Positions 9,880 to 21,205 of a stretch of 64,000 nucleotides of DNA are shown piece by piece. Both the position numbers and the translations under genes were made by a program. Below the pieces are notes generated by a model. The model was not told where the DNA came from. It saw only the letters and a program-made list of their open reading frames with translations, and did no database searches. Each line of letters begins with the position of its first letter. The first letter of the stretch is position 1. This DNA comes from Maniola hyperantus (Eukaryota > Arthropoda > Insecta > Lepidoptera > Nymphalidae), in assembly GCF_902806685.2 (NCBI RefSeq), contig NC_048546.1:5084001-5148000 (forward strand), written 5' to 3'.

Positions 9880-9965
9880 TCAAATCTTTAAAAAGAGCAA
9901 CCGCCGAATTTCTTGCTGATTCTTTTCTGTAGGAAAGACATTTCGAACCAGTGGTAGATGCATTT
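9880..9965 (+). repeat. LINE 3'-end-like repeat
   Basis: AGAGCAACCGCCGAATTTCT plus the following GGAAAGACATTTCGAACCAGT block recurs diverged at 32418-32540. I take it as a LINE 3' end from its position next to A-rich sequence; the family is not assigned. Confidence 0.45.
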
Positions 9966-10672
9966 GATGATTCAAAAGTACTTGTAAAAGTTTAAGTGAA
10001 AAAAAAAAACATATTTATTTACCTTCCAGATACAAAAAGATTGCTTCACAAAGGCGTAAATGGCGACTTTTATTTCGGCGCAATAAGATGCAATTCAGCT
10101 TGCAGTGCGCTAATGACTACAATTTAATAAATCCTTTCTATCGCGTAAACTCTTATCTGTTATCTTCCTTTTTCATAAGAGATTTTATGAGAGTTACGCG
10201 ATGGCGAGTGCCGTGGAAAGGATACGCTCCCGTAGGTATATTTCTAAGATTACTTGACCAAATGAGCCCGGCATGGTTGTAATAGCGTGGCGTAGCGGTA
10301 ACGGCTAGCGTCCCTTACGTTCGCGCTGTCGAACCAAGAAAAGCCTCGTGTGACTGCCGCGTTTTGTATGAAACCTGCTAATGAATCCTCACGTGAAGAC
10401 ATCCTCATGTATAATATTTATGTAGACACTGTTCTTTACAATGTGCGTATATTACAATAATTATGCTAAGTAAGAAGAAATGGAAAACCGTCACAAAAAT
10501 AAAGTCGTTTCAAACAAGTCTGAAGAACAAGTCAAGTGTGAAATACTTGAAGTAACAGGTTGAAGCGAAAGTATTCAGTTTTCCGGTAAGGATACTTATA
10601 CACGGGCTACATTTGAATTGCCAAAACTTTAATGACCACACACTACATACATACTTACGCGTGTAAGTACAG
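9966..10672. other. Unannotated stretch
   Basis: No supported gene. A segment at 10270-10330 resembles a box A (GGCGTAGCGGTAA) but lacks a box B. Confidence 0.4.
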
Positions 10673-10800
10673 TACCCGGCAGAAAATATTATATAATATA
10701 ATTTTGGTCTGGTGGGAGGCTTCAACCGTGGTTAGTTATCACTCTACCGGCAAAACCGTGCCGCCAAGCGATTTAGCGTTCCGGTACGATGCCGTGAAGT
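10673..10800 (+). mobile_element. SINE-A fragment
   Basis: Middle of SINE-A: GGTGGGAGGCTTCAACCGTG through the CCGGTACGAT block. tRNA head and 3' tail are missing. Confidence 0.7.
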
Positions 10801-11399
10801 TCATGTGGTTAAGGTGTGAGTAGCTTTATAATCACAGTATCATTTAAACATTCAGGTCGACTTTGTACGTAGCGAGTGTTCCTTAAAACGTTATGTACGA
10901 TCTTGTAAGGCTATTATCGGGTTTTGACTTGTAAGGATAAACGCACATGTCGCGATTAATCATCGCTTGATGATTTGAGGCTTGTATGTTATTTATTGTA
11001 TGTACCCGTAGCAATAAATACAGGTGTTGTGTTGGTAAATTGAAAAATTTAAATTTTTATAGTGGCCGTTATGTAAACTGATAAAATGATGAATGTTTGC
11101 GTGTTTGTATCTCTTAAGCTTAAGTTTGGTGTCCAGTTGAAACACGTCAGGTTGTTCTCGACCTGAGGTGTCCATCAGGAATCTGCTGATACATCTACTC
11201 GTCTGTCTCCACTAAAGGCATGGTTTGGCATTGACAACCGACAAGTTTGACTCAATTAAAGTTGCTTCATGGCGCAGACTCTGCTCAAGCGGCAACGGCG
11301 ACACGGGGTCTCAACTTGATCGTCCCTTGATCGAAACGGTACGCTGTTTCGGCCCTAGTATGACTTTTGTGTGCTTCTATTGCATTTGAAACTTGAAAC
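10801..11399. other. Unannotated stretch
   Basis: No frame, SINE or inverted repeat recognised. Confidence 0.4.
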
Positions 11400-11402
11400 T
11401 AA

Positions 11403-11551
11403 GGCTGAGATCTATATAGCGCACTTCGACTTTGCTCGGACTTAAGATTGAGTTTAAGCGAGACAGATTTATGTGAGAGATATAGCTCTGTCTCGTTTTA
11501 ACTCGGTCTTAAGTCTAAGCTAAGTCAGAGTGCGCTCTATAGATCTCACCT
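11403..11551 (+). mobile_element. Second copy of the 149-bp MITE
   Basis: Nearly the same sequence and length as 6193-6341. Flanked by TAA on the left and TTA on the right, so the duplication has diverged by one base or an end has mutated. Confidence 0.8.
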
Positions 11552-11784
11552 TTAGAAACACTGGTCTAGGTTAGTTTTGTCAGTTTGTTTTTTCACAATG
11601 TGCTATAGTGCTATACCCCAGGCCCAAGAATAAAGTAGCTAGTGAAAAACACCCTAGGATCTAGGGGAATATCGTTTATTCTTCCCAATTATTATTATTT
11701 AATATTCTTATAAAAATATGACCTGATTTATTTATGTCATATGCATTAATTTATTTAACGTTAATAGTAATTGGTACAGATATA

Positions 11785-11926
11785 TTCAGTCAATCAATCA
11801 GCCTGTTTGCGTCTACTGCTGGACTAAGGTCTTCCCGAGAGCGCGCTACCACACACGGTTCTCCACCTTCCTCACCTACCCACTTCCCGCCACCTAGATC
11901 GTCAGTCCAGCGGGTTGGAGGTCGTG
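11785..11926 (-). pseudogene. RTE-type LINE 3' end fragment
   Basis: Complement of the LINE C-terminal region. On plus it reads CTGTTTGCGTCTACTGCTGG, CCACCTTCCTCACCTACCC and GTCCAGCGGGTTGGAGGTCG, matching the R-W-T-D-D and QQWT coding blocks in reverse. The frame is broken. Confidence 0.55.
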
Positions 11927-12445
11927 TATTCATTTATATTTCATATATTATCATTTCACAAAAGACCTCCCTCTTTTTATTCGCTTTCTGTTTATTTAGA
12001 TCTGTGCGGAACCATGCCCAATTTTCGTCCAAATGCTTCTATTTCACCTCTCCACCGGGCTACCGCCCTCCCCTGTTACGTTTTTAAATGTCTTGGAAGC
12101 CATTGTTCTTGCTCCATTGCTCTTTTCCTGAACTTTACCATACTGAACCTTGTAAAGGCACGGGTTTATACGATTAGTTATATGCACGGCACGTATTTCT
12201 GTTTACTTGCGTAAGCATGTAGTTATTTAAAATCACCACAAACACCATGGCGTCTTACTGTTTGAAGTGGCTTTCATTGATAACTTCAAGACGTGATAAG
12301 CCGCGTACCTAACGATGTCTATTGTTTGAATACGAGGAAAACTCGCACGTTTTCCGATTGGATACATTAAGTGATATTGTATGAGTATCAACAAAATATT
12401 ATGTCAAAACAATAATATCCAGAGTTTCAGACATCATAATTATTC
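11927..12445. other. Unannotated stretch
   Basis: Pyrimidine-rich 11940-12130, possibly an older continuation of the LINE fragment. Otherwise nothing recognised. Confidence 0.35.
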
Positions 12446-12449
12446 TTTT

Positions 12450-12690
12450 GTCAGATGTCTGGCAGGGGGTGTGGTTGCCACGATTTTAAGTGTCTGGCAA
12501 TGCATGACGTGATTTCTAATACTATTTCGAAGAAAATAAAAAAAATACATTTTATACATTGACGAAAGATTTTATACATCTTTGTTACCTGTTATCTGCC
12601 AAAGCAACGGCGATCCAAACTTCATAATCGCTGATCTTTCCTCCCTGTGTTGACCTTTGAAAATAACGAAGGTCTGGCCCTCACAAGCTA
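12450..12690 (+). repeat. R2 foldback family, one arm
   Basis: Shares AAGTGTCTGGCAATGCATGA, GTGATTTCTAATACTATT, CCTGTTATCT and GATCCAAACTTCAT with 14545-14810 and 39788-40105. Confidence 0.65.
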
Positions 12691-12989
12691 TACATACCTA
12701 CGTTACGAGTGATTTTTATCGGCATTATTCCTTCAGAATTGCCACTAAGATTGGCCGCCGTGGTCGAAATTCGGTCAGCAGGGTTTTTATGTATTTATAC
12801 AGAAAGTACCTTTTTGATTTTAAAGGAGACTACCTACCTATATTATCTAAGTCTTTGAGACATTAAATTATCAATGATCGAAGTATTGATTCTTTCGAAA
12901 GACTTGTAAAAACTGTTTAAGTTTGACTGAAATATTTTAAGAAAAACGTTATAGTTATCTGGAAAACGCCTTTAACCGACCTTGGAATT

Positions 12990-13240
12990 TCAGCCGTTTT
13001 ACTCAAATGGGACTGGGCAGGTCATCTGTGTCGTATGCCAGCTAACTTATGGGCAAAATCATCACCCAGAATCATCAACGCCAGCGTGGTAGGCCGAGCC
13101 GACTTTGGCGTGATGAATTAGATAAGTTTACGGTTACAAAGCCTGAAGAAGCACGGAATAGAGAATGGTGGAACTCCGTGGAAGGCCTTTGCCCAGACGT
13201 TGGACAGTGCAGGCATGTCTCAAAGACTTACATATAGCTA
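12990..13240 (+). pseudogene. LINE reverse transcriptase C-terminal fragment
   Basis: Frame reads LLKWDWAGHLCRMP, QRQRGRPSRLWRDELD, then EEARNREWW. This is the K-W-x-W-A-G-H...GRP...W-x-D-D/E-L arrangement at the end of LINE polymerases. It is only about 75 residues, with no catalytic core. No simple repeat tail is attached. Confidence 0.7.
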
Positions 13241-13919
13241 GAATCTTCAGCTCTACATTAGATTAGATTAGATTATAGCTGTTATGAACGAAAAAAATCT
13301 TACATAATTTTGATAAGTTTGTAGATGTCCTTACGGCTTAGCCAGACCAGTCCAAAGTGTAGACATTAGTAGAAACAAGATGCTTTAATATCAATACATA
13401 TATATAAAGTTTACCGTAGTTATATTTGTCGACTGGCGCCTCGTATATGTAATTGTTCGTACAAACAGACACACATCGTCTCGACGCCTGATTTACTAAT
13501 GTATCTAGTTTTAGCACTTACACAATCCGAAGTTAATCCACGAAAACATCCAAATACCCCTGTTTGTCCCGTATTATTTATTTTTATTACTACGCTTAAG
13601 GGTCTTGAACAAGGCTTATTGAAATTGTTATTATTGTATGTGAAACTGAGAAGATTAGAAGTTTGATTCCAACTTTAAAACAGTTGTCAAAGCTGTACAG
13701 TACAGAGTATAAACAAGAAAAAGTTTCAAAATTTCAAACAAATTTGCATCACTTGGCTATTTGACCAAGGGCAGGGTACAGAAGAACTGAAACAACAAGG
13801 CGCGGTGCAAGGAAATTGTTTATCTTTTAAAAATATGATAAATTTATTAAAATCATGAAGGGATAACATGTGACTGCGCCAAAACTTTTAATAGGTACTT
13901 ATTAAGTTTAACATATAAC
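13241..13919. other. Unannotated stretch
   Basis: AT-rich, nothing recognised. Confidence 0.4.
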
Positions 13920-13920
13920 A

Positions 13921-14218
13921 AAAAACCGGTCAAGTGCGAGTCGAACTCACACACAAAGGATTCCGTACCATCATACAAGCTTATGTAGAACACTGTAACC
14001 TGATTTAGTAAATTAATTTTCTCGTGAACATATTTTAATTTTCATTGTGATGTAACCACCACAGTTTTTTAAATTTTTGCTTTACTTGTGCTGCCTACCT
14101 GTCAAATTTCATGATTCTAGGTCGACGGGAATACCCTATAGGTTTTCTTGCCACACACGACAGACGGACAGACAGACAACAAAGTGATCCTATAAGGGTT
14201 CCTTTTTTCCTTTTGAGA
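13921..14218 (-). repeat. H5-family repeat, reverse orientation
   Basis: Plus strand starts AAAACCGGTCAAGTGCGAGTC and closes with a GACAGACGGACAGACAGAC run and CTATAAGGGTTCC. This is the reverse of the copy at 17826-18298. Confidence 0.65.
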
Positions 14219-14544
14219 AACACACGCATATTCACAACACGGAAGGGTAGTTGAACATTTTTGAGATTGACTTTCAATCAAGTAGAGAAGACGCCGTGTT
14301 GGTGGACTTCGTAGTATTGATGACAATGCCGCACATTATTCAAGAACAAGTGATATCCTTTTCGAATGTCATCATTGATGACGAAGTGGTATGGCTTATC
14401 ATCAAATGCACGATAATTGTGACTGATTCGTAGCTTTCTTTTTGAGACAAGGATGAAAATGGTCTATTTGAAACACCGAGTCGTTAGTTAAAGATATGGA
14501 CTAAGAGAAAGCGCGTGCGGTATAGTATTAGTAGATATCCCTTC
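14219..14544. other. Unannotated stretch
   Basis: No supported feature. Confidence 0.35.
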
Positions 14545-14812
14545 ATGCATTGCCACATACTTAGTGTCATGGCAACCCTCTACCAGACGGCCTTAAAGTT
14601 TAACAATTTATTAAAGTATAAGGGAGTCTGGCAGGGGGGGACTAATCCGAAGATAATATATAAAAAAAAATTATACTTTGACGTAATATTTTTTACACCT
14701 TTATTACCTGTTATCTCCAAAAGCCACCATGATCCAAACTTCATAGTCGTTGCTCCCTGTGTTGGGGACAATACGCAGAGAAACTTTCAGCTTTTATAAA
14801 ATCGCTGCAAGA
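14545..14812 (+). repeat. R2 foldback family, centre plus right arm
   Basis: Includes ACTTAGTGTCATGGCAACC, the central TTAAAGTTTAACAATTTATT segment and the right arm to CGCAGAGAAACTTTCAGC. Its uninterrupted TTATTACCTGTTATCT is the empty site for the insertion at 20880-21075. Confidence 0.7.
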
Positions 14813-15231
14813 CCTTTGCCATCTCTAATATAAAAGCTGCCGCGTTGAAAGAACTGGCTACTATCCACTACACACTGCTCCAGTATTGCTTGTTTGGAGA
14901 TGTTGACTGCGAAAATGGTTATGTTCCTACAAAAACCAACCTCTAGGTTAGTCAGTTAGGTCAGTTCGTACTATTCTTAATTTATCGTAGCGCAGGAATA
15001 TATCCATCAAAGCAGAGTGTTGAATGATATAGGCTCGCATACAGTGTAAACATCATACCTACACAGAAACCTGAAGCTTGTAGTAGATTTTTATTGCAAG
15101 ATTTATAATCCTACTTTTTAGTATGCACTTCGGTAATCATATTCCATATGCGGATGTCTTCATCTGTAGTTTTGTTTGTATACATATATTTGAACCTCTT
15201 GTATTACAAGTTTCAAATAGTTTTTGTAACT
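14813..15231. other. Unannotated stretch
   Basis: No supported feature. Confidence 0.35.
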
Positions 15232-15356
15232 ATAGTGCGCGACAGGTCGAGATGACAATCGAGGTATGAGGCGGGGAGACTGCCCGCACCGGGTTAACGC
15301 GGGGGCTGTGCGGAGCGTTCCCTCTCCGATTGCCTTTTGAACCTATCGCTTACTAT
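15232..15356. mobile_element. M1 GC-rich palindromic MITE
   Basis: Left end TAGTGCGCGACAGGTCGAGA and right end ending CTATCGCTTACTA form diverged inverted repeats around a GC-rich core with GGGTTAACGCGGGGGCTGTG. Other copies: 30271, 32271, 42006 and 60191, plus halves at 34431 and 48282. Confidence 0.7.
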
Positions 15357-16119
15357 ACAAGTCAAATTGAAATTTATAAATGTTACAATATGTGCCTCGT
15401 TTGATATTTTGAGTATAATTAAAAAACATACTGCATACGTTAAATAAAATGCATGGAATTGACCTCAAAAAACATCGTAGACAATTGACATAATATACTC
15501 TAATCTGCGTCATCAATTTATTCGTGCCTTATCTTAAAGAAAGTATTATAACTAATCTTTAAATTGAATCCTTCCTTAGTCGATACCGTCAGTAGGTATA
15601 TAACTTACAATTATTTTTTCACAGGAATTAAGTAAGACATTATATCATTTCAAAAAATCGTTATATCACAGAGTGAAAAGACATCTTCTAGGCAAACGTG
15701 CTCCAACCTGTCGCGTTCTATAGATATTTGAAGTCGAAATCACCCATTGAAGAGCTAACGGTCCGGTATGGGCTGGGTAGTGGGTACTCCAGAGAAGTTT
15801 GTAGGTCGCAGGTATTGACGGATGCCTTAGATGCGAAGTTTACATTGCATTCGACTGTGCTTTATTGAGAACTATTACACTTTGTCAGGTCAGATAGCTG
15901 TTGTTTAACAATTTTTTCATTTTAATTCATTATACTTCAATTTATAATCGACTTTGAATAATAGAATATTATGGCCTAATGGTGATGATGTGAAAACTTT
16001 AGATATAACCACAGTTTTACATTACCTAGATATAATTTTTTTTTTGCTCCCATTTCGAGTTTTCTTTTACGTTTATGGCATGCGAAGAATATTAATTCTC
16101 CTCTGCGCCTTATTCCTAA
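15357..16119. other. Unannotated stretch
   Basis: No supported feature. Confidence 0.35.
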
Positions 16120-16322
16120 CTAGATGATGCCCGCGACTTTGTCCGCGTGGATTTACGTTTTGAAAAATCCCGTGGGAACTCTTTAGATTTCCAGGATCAA
16201 AAGTAGCCTATGTCCTTCCCCGGGATGCAAGCAATTTCATCAAAATCGGTTAAACGGATGGGCCGTGAAAAGCTAGCAGACAGACAGACACACTTTCGAA
16301 TTTATAATATTAGTATGGATTA
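16120..16322 (-). repeat. H2 CTAG-ended repeat (Helitron-like)
   Basis: Starts CTAG then ATGATGCCCGCGACTTTGTC and contains AATCCCGTGGGAACTCTTT and CATCAAAATCGGTTAAACGG. Read on minus, it ends in a short CGCG palindrome plus CTAG. Confidence 0.6.
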
Positions 16323-16401
16323 GTATTAAGGATCGTGACCCCAATCAGTATACAGAGATAAAGGACCCAATTTTATTTATGTCGTATTGATTGTCGTTGA
16401 A

Positions 16402-16714
16402 GCTGTGATAGCCTAGTGGTTAGGACGTCCGCCTTCTAATCGGAGGTCGGGGGTTCGATCCCGGGCACGCACCTCTAACTTTTCGGAGTTATGTGCGTTT
16501 TAATTAATTAAATGTCACGTGCTTTAACGGTGAAGGAAAACATCGTGAGGAAACCTGCACGCCTGAGAGTTCTCCATAATGTTCTCAAAGGTGTGTGAAG
16601 TCTACCAATCCGCACATGGCCAGCGTGGTAGACTATGGCCCTAACCCTTCTCACTCTAAGAGGAGACCCGTGCTCTGTAGTGAGCCAGTAATGGGTTGAT
16701 CATGATGATGATTG
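16402..16714 (+). mobile_element. SINE-B, full-length
   Basis: tRNA-derived head with box A (TGATAGCCTAGTGGTTAGG) and box B (GGGGTTCGATCCC). A body follows with CTTTTCGGAGTTATGTGCG, GGAAAACATCGTGAGGAAAC and CAGCGTGGTAGACTATGGCC. The tail is a (GATGAT)-type simple repeat. Not a functional tRNA gene because no acceptor stem closes. Confidence 0.85.
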
Positions 16715-16929
16715 ATTGTCAGAGGTTCGAGGCTCAACACACTTTTAGAGCTGTTACTCGTTCCATCTGGTCTACATTTGCGTAGCCTTGAGGAGCCGTT
16801 ATCAAAACGCGAGCCACTTAGGCCTCTAGAATCTACAATCCAATGTCACACTTATTGCCTAATGGTCTCGATAAAAGCCCCGTTATTATTGATGTTATAA
16901 TACCTACAACTTTTAGCTGTTTTTATACG

Positions 16930-17239
16930 AATCTATCTAAATCTCTACATAGTATAAAATAAAGTCGCTTCCCGCTGTCTGTATGTATGAACGCGTAGAT
17001 CTTTTAAACTGCGCAACGGATTTTAATTCGGTTTTCACCAACAGATAGAGTGATTCAAGACGAAGGTTTATAGCTATAGTTTAATTCTCAAGAAATTAGA
17101 GATCCCTAGAGAAATTGAAACAATGTGAAGTAGGTCGAAAAAAAATTTCCTCTCATTTGAGTTTCCGAGGCAATAACACCTCAATGACACCACATTCGTA
17201 TCTACATTGCACCCATGCGAAGCCGGGGCGGGTCGCTAG
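16930..17239 (+). repeat. H3 CTAG-ended repeat
   Basis: Starts near CTATCTAAATCTCTACATAG and ends GAAGCCGGGGCGGGTCGCTAGT. A fragment with the same end lies near 52260-52320. Abuts H1 directly. Confidence 0.5.
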
Positions 17240-17240
17240 T

Positions 17241-17451
17241 AATATATAAAAGGAAAAGGTGACTGACTGACTGATCTATCAACGCACAGCTCAAACTACT
17301 GGACGGATCAGGCTGAAATTTGGTAAGCAGATAGCTATTATGACGTAGGTATCTGCTAAGAAAGGATTTTTGAAAATTCAACTCTAAGGAGGTGAAATAG
17401 GGGTTTGAAATTTGTGTAGTCCTCGCGGACGAAGTCGCGAGCATAAGCTAG
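17241..17451 (+). repeat. H1 CTAG-ended repeat, full-length
   Basis: Starts ATATATAAAAGGAAAAGG with a (GACT)n run, then ATCAACGCACAGCTCAAACT, AAGAAAGGATTTTTGAAAAT and GAAGTCGCGAGCATAAG before CTAG. The most frequent repeat of this window (about 12 copies). The hairpin-plus-CTAG end suggests a non-autonomous Helitron or a microsatellite-associated element. Confidence 0.65.
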
Positions 17452-17500
17452 TTTAAAATAAGAATGTACAAGTTTTAAGGAAGTTTTTCAGCTCAAAAAC

Positions 17501-17684
17501 TGTACAGAATGCCGCAGAAAGTAATGTACACCGGCTTTTAGAATGATATTTCGGCTTTGTTGAGCGTTGTCACTGTCACTCATACCAATATGACGTTTTG
17601 TCGGGCTCAACGACAGAGACAATGCTCTACAAATCCGCTATCTCCTTGTAAATGTCGATGCACATTACTTTCTGCCGCGTACTG
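17501..17684. mobile_element. M4 palindromic MITE
   Basis: GCCGCAGAAAGTAATGTAC at the left is mirrored by TTACTTTCTGCCGCGTAC at the right. The centre holds CGTTTTGTCGGGCTCAACG. A better copy is at 38122-38301. Confidence 0.65.
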
Positions 17685-17734
17685 GCATAGGTATCGTTTG
17701 ACCATATTCATTCTTAGAGCGGTGGACCTCCTCT

Positions 17735-17875
17735 TGTTCGATCTCGGCCACTAACATTTCGGAGTTATATTCGTTTTATCGTACTTGCACTTGGCCAGCA
17801 TGGTGGACTATTCCAAGCCATTTTTAGGGTTCCGTACCTCAAAAGGAAAAACGGAACCCTTATAGGATCAGTTTG

Positions 17876-17924
<49 letters not shown>

Positions 17925-18361
17925 GGTCTGTCAAGAAACCTACATTGTACTTCCCGTTGACCTAGAATCATGAAATTTGGCAGGTAGAGGTGGATCTTAT
18001 AGCTGACATTTGGGGAAAAATTTGAAAACCGTGAATTTGTGGTTACATCACACAAAAAAAATTAAATTGTGGTCATGAACTAATAATCAGTATTTTCATA
18101 TTTTCTAAGTAAGATAACTATATCAAGTGCGGTATCATAATTGAAAGGTTCTTAGTCTTCACCTGTGCATTCTAAAACAGATTTTTATTTATTTTTATGT
18201 ATCATAGTTTTTGAATTATCCTGCAAAATGTCGAAAAAATACGACTGTAGTACGGAACCCTCATCGCGCGAGCCTGACTCGCACTTGGCCGGTTTTTAAT
18301 CTGAGAGGAGACCCGTGCTCTAAGTGTAAGCCCGATATGGGTTGATGATGTTGATGATGAA
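17735..18361 (+). mobile_element. SINE-B split by an H5 element
   Basis: TTTCGGAGTTATATTCG and CCAGCATGGTGGACTATTCC (to about 17815) belong to SINE-B. The body resumes at 18299 with CTGAGAGGAGACCCGTGCTC and the TGATGATG tail. The gap is filled by H5 (17826-18298). Confidence 0.65.
17826..18298 (+). repeat. H5-family repeat nested in SINE-B
   Basis: Opens with the hairpin AGGGTTCCGT...ACGGAACCCT, then twelve or so GTCT units near 17877-17925. It ends ACTCGCACTTGGCCGGTTTTT. Same family at 13921, 20082, 42725 and, with the variant opening, 58687. Confidence 0.65.
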
Positions 18362-19156
18362 TAAACTTTAGAGTCACATAAACTTAATTTTGTGAAGTGG
18401 AAATATTGTTACGTGGAATCCGAAGGTAACAACGACCTTACCACATAGTAAGCATTTTCTGAGAAAATTGACATCATAATCAGAAGTGTGTCACAAAGCA
18501 TATCTCTTGTATACAAAATCCATAGAAACGCGTAAAATTTACATTAAAATGACATTTGAATTTCCTGACTGTTTACTTAGAATTCTTCATGAGAGTTTAA
18601 TCAGAATATCAAAAAAATACATAAGTACAAATCTTTCCTCTTTATAATATTAGTGTAGATGAGAAAATACCATATAATATAGAGTAGGTATGCGGTATTT
18701 TCCTCAGTGATTAATTAGTCACGTTTTCAAGTATTTTGTTTCGGCAGGCCCAAAATCATTTAATTATTAAAATAATAATAAATTGTCAAATTAATTTACC
18801 TAAAAGATGATAAAAGTTTTTTGTAATAGTTTCAAGAAAGATGACAAAAAAAATGTAGATTATTTTGTGACCCCCGGATAAAGGCACTTTAATAAATTGA
18901 TATAGTGATACCAATATTAATATAACTTTTAGCGATCAACAGAATAGGCAACAGTCGCAGTTACCAGAATAGACAGAATGTGGCATAAAACATTTAACCA
19001 GGTCTAGACCTTGATGCGGTTATAGGGTATTAGATAATGAAGATTAGGTGTCCTAGTTCTATAGGTACATAACACAGGCAGTGAAAACTCGCTTTACGTA
19101 AGATAGGTACTGTTCGACTCCCGTTGCGTAGACATTTTTGAAAGACCATACAGTTA
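18362..19156. other. Unannotated stretch
   Basis: AT-rich; a possible LINE or H4 trace near 18635. Nothing firm. Confidence 0.35.
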
Positions 19157-19467
19157 GAGTGGGGGCACACGATGCGCCGCACCGCAAAGATTTCACCGTA
19201 TCAGCGGGCACACGAGCGGTGCGGCACCGCAACGTTGTTATGTCGCAGTGGTGCCGTAGCAGCGTTGGATAGTCTGTTAATAAAAACAACTGAGCGGTGT
19301 CGCTCCGGCGACGTCGCAACGCATTCACCCTTCCCCGCCTCGTGTCGGTTGTTGCAAGTCCGGTGCGGTGCCGGAGCGCATCATGTGACATGCCAAAGAT
19401 ATGTCTATGTAAGACGACAGCGCTCCGGCGCCGCACCGCCGCCGCAACGGATCGTGTGCCCCCGCTC
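19157..19467. mobile_element. PIF/Harbinger-like MITE, 311 bp
   Basis: Terminal inverted repeats GAGTGGGGGCACACGAT and GATCGTGTGCCCCCGCTC, flanked on both sides by TTA (19154-19156, 19468-19470). The body is GC-rich with repeated GCGGTGC/GCGCCGC motifs, which produces spurious long frames on both strands. A second copy at 29500-29814 is flanked by TAA. A 3-bp TWA duplication is the PIF/Harbinger signature. Confidence 0.85.
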
Positions 19468-20081
19468 TTATAAAGTCATACTAATCAAGAAGCGAACCTG
19501 GCACTTTTTTCTCGCTTACAATATCCACATTATTCTCTACTATTCGTAAACTTGTTTTTGTGAACATAAATTTTCCGGATTGTCGTTGTTTAGACTTTGT
19601 TGTGGGCACTAAACTTTGAAAAAGATGTTAGCCATGTTGAGTACAGCTTTTATTAATGCTGTAATAAAGATTTACAGGTTGAGCTGTGAATTGTGATGTC
19701 ATAGAGACGTAAAAGACTTACTGGTTAAACTATGGTTAAACCCAGGTTTTCTTAACAGGCATAGTAGCCTTCTAACCACTGGACTGAAGGCTCGGAACCT
19801 GCAATTATATTCTGTTACACTGTTTGTTTGATTGATTGAACAACCCAGGAAAAAGTCCGTTCTGTTCAACTGCTGGGTCTAACAGATCGGAAGCGTAATA
19901 TGTATTGCGTCTGTAGTGATAGACCCTTAGTGATTGTCGAACCATCTGCAAATAAAATCTGTGACTGCTCGAGCTAAGGGTATTGGAATTCTCTTAGAAT
20001 GTACCTAACCTATTCCTTACTTACTAATTCTTTTTGGAACTTACAAATAAATAAAAATTCCTATCCGATAGGTATTTTTAG
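19468..20081. other. Unannotated stretch
   Basis: No supported feature. Confidence 0.35.
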
Positions 20082-20332
20082 GGTTCCGTACCTCAAAAGG
20101 AAAAACGGAACCCTTATAGGATCACTTTATAAGATTACAATGCCAAGGAAATACCACTTTTTTTTTTTTTAATATTTATAACGGCAATTTTGAAATTTTT
20201 AGTAGGCATTGATATAAAAATGGCAAGGGTTCACGGGATACAGTCCGCCGACAGACAGACCGACCGATGGACGGACAGCGGAGTCTTAGTAACAGGGTCC
20301 CGTTAGCACCATTGGGATACGGAACTCTAAAA
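20082..20332 (+). repeat. H5-family repeat, shortened
   Basis: Same opening hairpin AGGGTTCCGTACCTC...AACGGAACCCT, a CGACAGACAGACCGACCGAT run, and an end at GGGATACGGAACTCTAAAAA. Middle deleted relative to 17826-18298. Confidence 0.6.
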
Positions 20333-20814
20333 ACTACCCAAGATTATCACACATTCCTATTTTATTTGTCGATTATGTATTTGTATATACCTAACTTTAA
20401 GGAACGTGCACATAACGGTTTCACAATAAAAAATCAAGTCATTTTATTTATCATATTTTAAGTAATGGCACTTAAACCACTCAGCACAAAATCGTTACAG
20501 TCGTTTACAGTAAATAAAGGAAATATATTGGAAATAAAAGGCCGCGTTCACGTCGGGTCATCCGCGGTGGTCAAGGTGAGTCTGTCAAAACAGACCTCTT
20601 TACTGAAGTTGTCTGGTATGACTTGTATCTTGAACTTGGCAGTTTAATACAAAATAATATGAAAACGAAATGTTTTCGTAGTTTTGATTGTTTAATATTT
20701 TCCATAGAAGCACTGGCACTTCAAACAGTGATTCTACAGGAAAATCTCCTACGGATTAACTTTAAATAATTTTCTTTTTTACCCCTAAAAGTGACCCCCT
20801 ATATTCAAATTATT
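20333..20814. other. Unannotated stretch
   Basis: No supported feature; the short open frame at 20465 shows no recognisable domain. Confidence 0.35.
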
Positions 20815-21205
20815 GCGAAGAAAATATAAAAAAACTGACTTTATACTTTGACGTAAGATTTTTTACATCTTTATTACCTACTAGCTGACCTGCCCCGGCT
20901 TCGCTCGGGTGGAGTTTAGAAAATTGAGGGGGTGGTCGCATTAAATTTTTCTCTCCGTAAAAACCATCCTCGTACTTCAAAGAATATTATAAAAAAAGAA
21001 TTAGCGAAATCGGTTCAGCTGTTCTCGAGATTTGCGATCAGCAACAAATTTAGCGATTCATTTTTATATTATAGATTATCTCCCAAAGCCACCATGATCC
21101 AAACAAACATCCTAACAAATGTTTCTCCCAATTTTGCGGACAAAACGCAGAGAAACTTTCAGCTTTTATAAAATAACGAAGGTATGGCACGCGCTGGCTC
21201 TTGGT
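20815..21205 (+). repeat. R2 arm interrupted by H6
   Basis: R2 right arm (ATACTTTGACGTAAGATTTT ... CGCAGAGAAACTTTCAGC) split in its TTATTACCTGTTATCT segment by the element at 20880-21075. Confidence 0.7.
20880..21075 (-). mobile_element. H6 CTAG-ended element nested in R2
   Basis: Plus strand begins CTAGCTGACCTGCCCCGGCT and contains AATCGGTTCAGCTGTTCTCG. A related copy in the other orientation ends with CAGGGCTGCTAGT at 38685. The uninterrupted R2 copies at about 14700 and 39975 mark the insertion point. The CTAG end fits a Helitron-like element. Confidence 0.65.

Noticed and set aside
10268..10330. tRNA or SINE head near GGCGTAGCGGTAACG
   Set aside because: No box B at the right distance and no repeated body.
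16402..16480. tRNA gene (also 24571, 28084, 45205, 59894)
   Set aside because: Boxes A and B are present, but the cloverleaf does not close and a repeated body with simple tail follows: SINE heads.
17880..17925. CRISPR-like or direct-repeat array of GTCT (also TTTG at 50934 and 51538)
   Set aside because: Plain tetranucleotide microsatellites inside dispersed elements; no spacers.
19059..19549. 125-residue frames on both strands (also 29438-29879)
   Set aside because: Both loci are the same GC-rich MITE; stop-poor composition explains the frames and they are palindromic by-products.
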